From NCBI GenBank assembly GCA_947644645.1, contig CANSAF010000002.1, positions 1 through 64,000 on the forward strand: a stretch of DNA of 64,000 nucleotides. Direction: 5' to 3'. The notes under the pieces are model-generated. The model ran no database searches, had not been told where the DNA came from, and worked only from the letters and a program-made list of their open reading frames with translations. Positions 63,690 through 64,000 of the stretch are shown here, one piece after another (within the stretch, counting starts at the first letter, position 1; the number at the start of each line of letters is the position of its first letter). The stretch is from an uncultured Sporosarcina sp. GTDB lineage: Bacteria > Bacillota > Bacilli > Bacillales_A > Planococcaceae. Made by a program: the position numbers and the translations under genes.

Positions 63690-63845
63690 TTGTGTTGTAA
63701 TTTATTTACTTAAAAGTCACAAAAATTATTCGAGAAATGAATCAAATTGATTTTAAATGTTGGGTATACTATAACGAATTGAGGTTATGATCACCGAAAA
63801 GTAAAGGTATATAAAAATATTTATAAAGACCTAGAGGCGATTGCG

Positions 63846-63947
63846 ATGGATGTTCAAAACTTATGGAATGCATTCGAAAGCTGGGAAGTAGTAAGTGGTG
63901 TTAAAGAAGAAGTCTTGGCTTATAAAACAAGGATGAAGAAGTTTTAG
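63846..63947 (+). CDS. Possible small or remnant gene
   Basis: 33 residues (MDVQNLWNAF at the start), charged. No clear ribosome binding site beyond CTAGAGG about 10 bases upstream. The frame is open only a short way further up. It could be the end of a broken gene. I do not recognise it. Confidence 0.25.
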   Translation: MDVQNLWNAFESWEVVSGVKEEVLAYKTRMKKF

Positions 63948-64000
63948 GATGAGCCATCGTTGTGTGTGCAGTAGTGTCTTGTTTGTATATGCACAGATGA

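Overview
The window reads as chromosome of a low-GC Gram-positive, motile, competence-capable bacterium of the Bacillales, most likely the Planococcaceae/Caryophanaceae (Lysinibacillus, Solibacillus, Sporosarcina and Kurthia relatives). The basis is gene content and order: tagO, LCP, yvyE, degS-degU, degV-comFA-comFC-yvyF-flgM-flgN-flgK-flgL-yviE-fliW-csrA-hag, comK, tandem yhfH genes, lplJ and lcfB, with strong AGGAGG-type ribosome binding sites and frequent TTG/GTG starts. The genus is inference.

Layout. 0-9 kb: branched-chain amino acid carrier, ACT-domain malic enzyme, SecA2-like translocase, TagO, LCP ligase, YvyE. 9-11 kb: DegS/DegU behind a structured leader. 11-16 kb: lipoprotein, ComK, M20 amidohydrolase, HmoB, two tiny YhfH zinc proteins, LplJ. 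16-21 kb: a Bce-type four-gene antimicrobial-peptide sensing and export module. 21-28 kb: LcfB with a FadR-like operator, S9 peptidase, ComFB, RluA-type synthase, crotonase. 27.6-36 kb: late competence and flagellar rod/hook-junction genes, ending with FliW-CsrA. 36-42 kb: MFS transporter, an unfamiliar three-gene cassette (unknown protein, SecB-like chaperone, PD-(D/E)XK nuclease) and a chemoreceptor. 42.4-48.7 kb: a giant flagellin of about 1216 residues, then ordinary flagellin hag split by two group I introns. 48.8-51.6 kb: two free-standing LAGLIDADG endonuclease genes around an unknown gene. 51.8-61.7 kb: a defence island with an McrB-like AAA+ plus large nuclease pair, a HepT/MntA toxin-antitoxin pair and a 36-repeat type I-C CRISPR array with its leader but no cas genes; the island lies between a decayed and an intact copy of the same HTH gene. 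62-63.7 kb: bioB-bioY under a BirA-type operator.

How it works together. FlgM, FliW and CsrA should time flagellin synthesis. The hag leader carries a SigD promoter and a canonical CsrA hairpin, whereas the giant flagellin shows only a SigA-like extended -10, so the two filament proteins are probably made under different conditions. Splicing of both introns restores a canonical 442-residue flagellin. Intron 2 also carries, at its 5' end, an in-frame near-copy of the flagellin C-terminus, so a transcript that keeps intron 2 still encodes a full-length protein. DegSU, ComK and the ComF proteins link motility and competence. The usual fliD/fliS/fliT genes are absent after hag; homing endonucleases and defence genes occupy that place.

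A family of long palindromic intergenic repeats recurs at least eight times between genes, and many terminators share near-identical stems. No rRNA or tRNA genes, prophage or complete insertion sequence were recognised.
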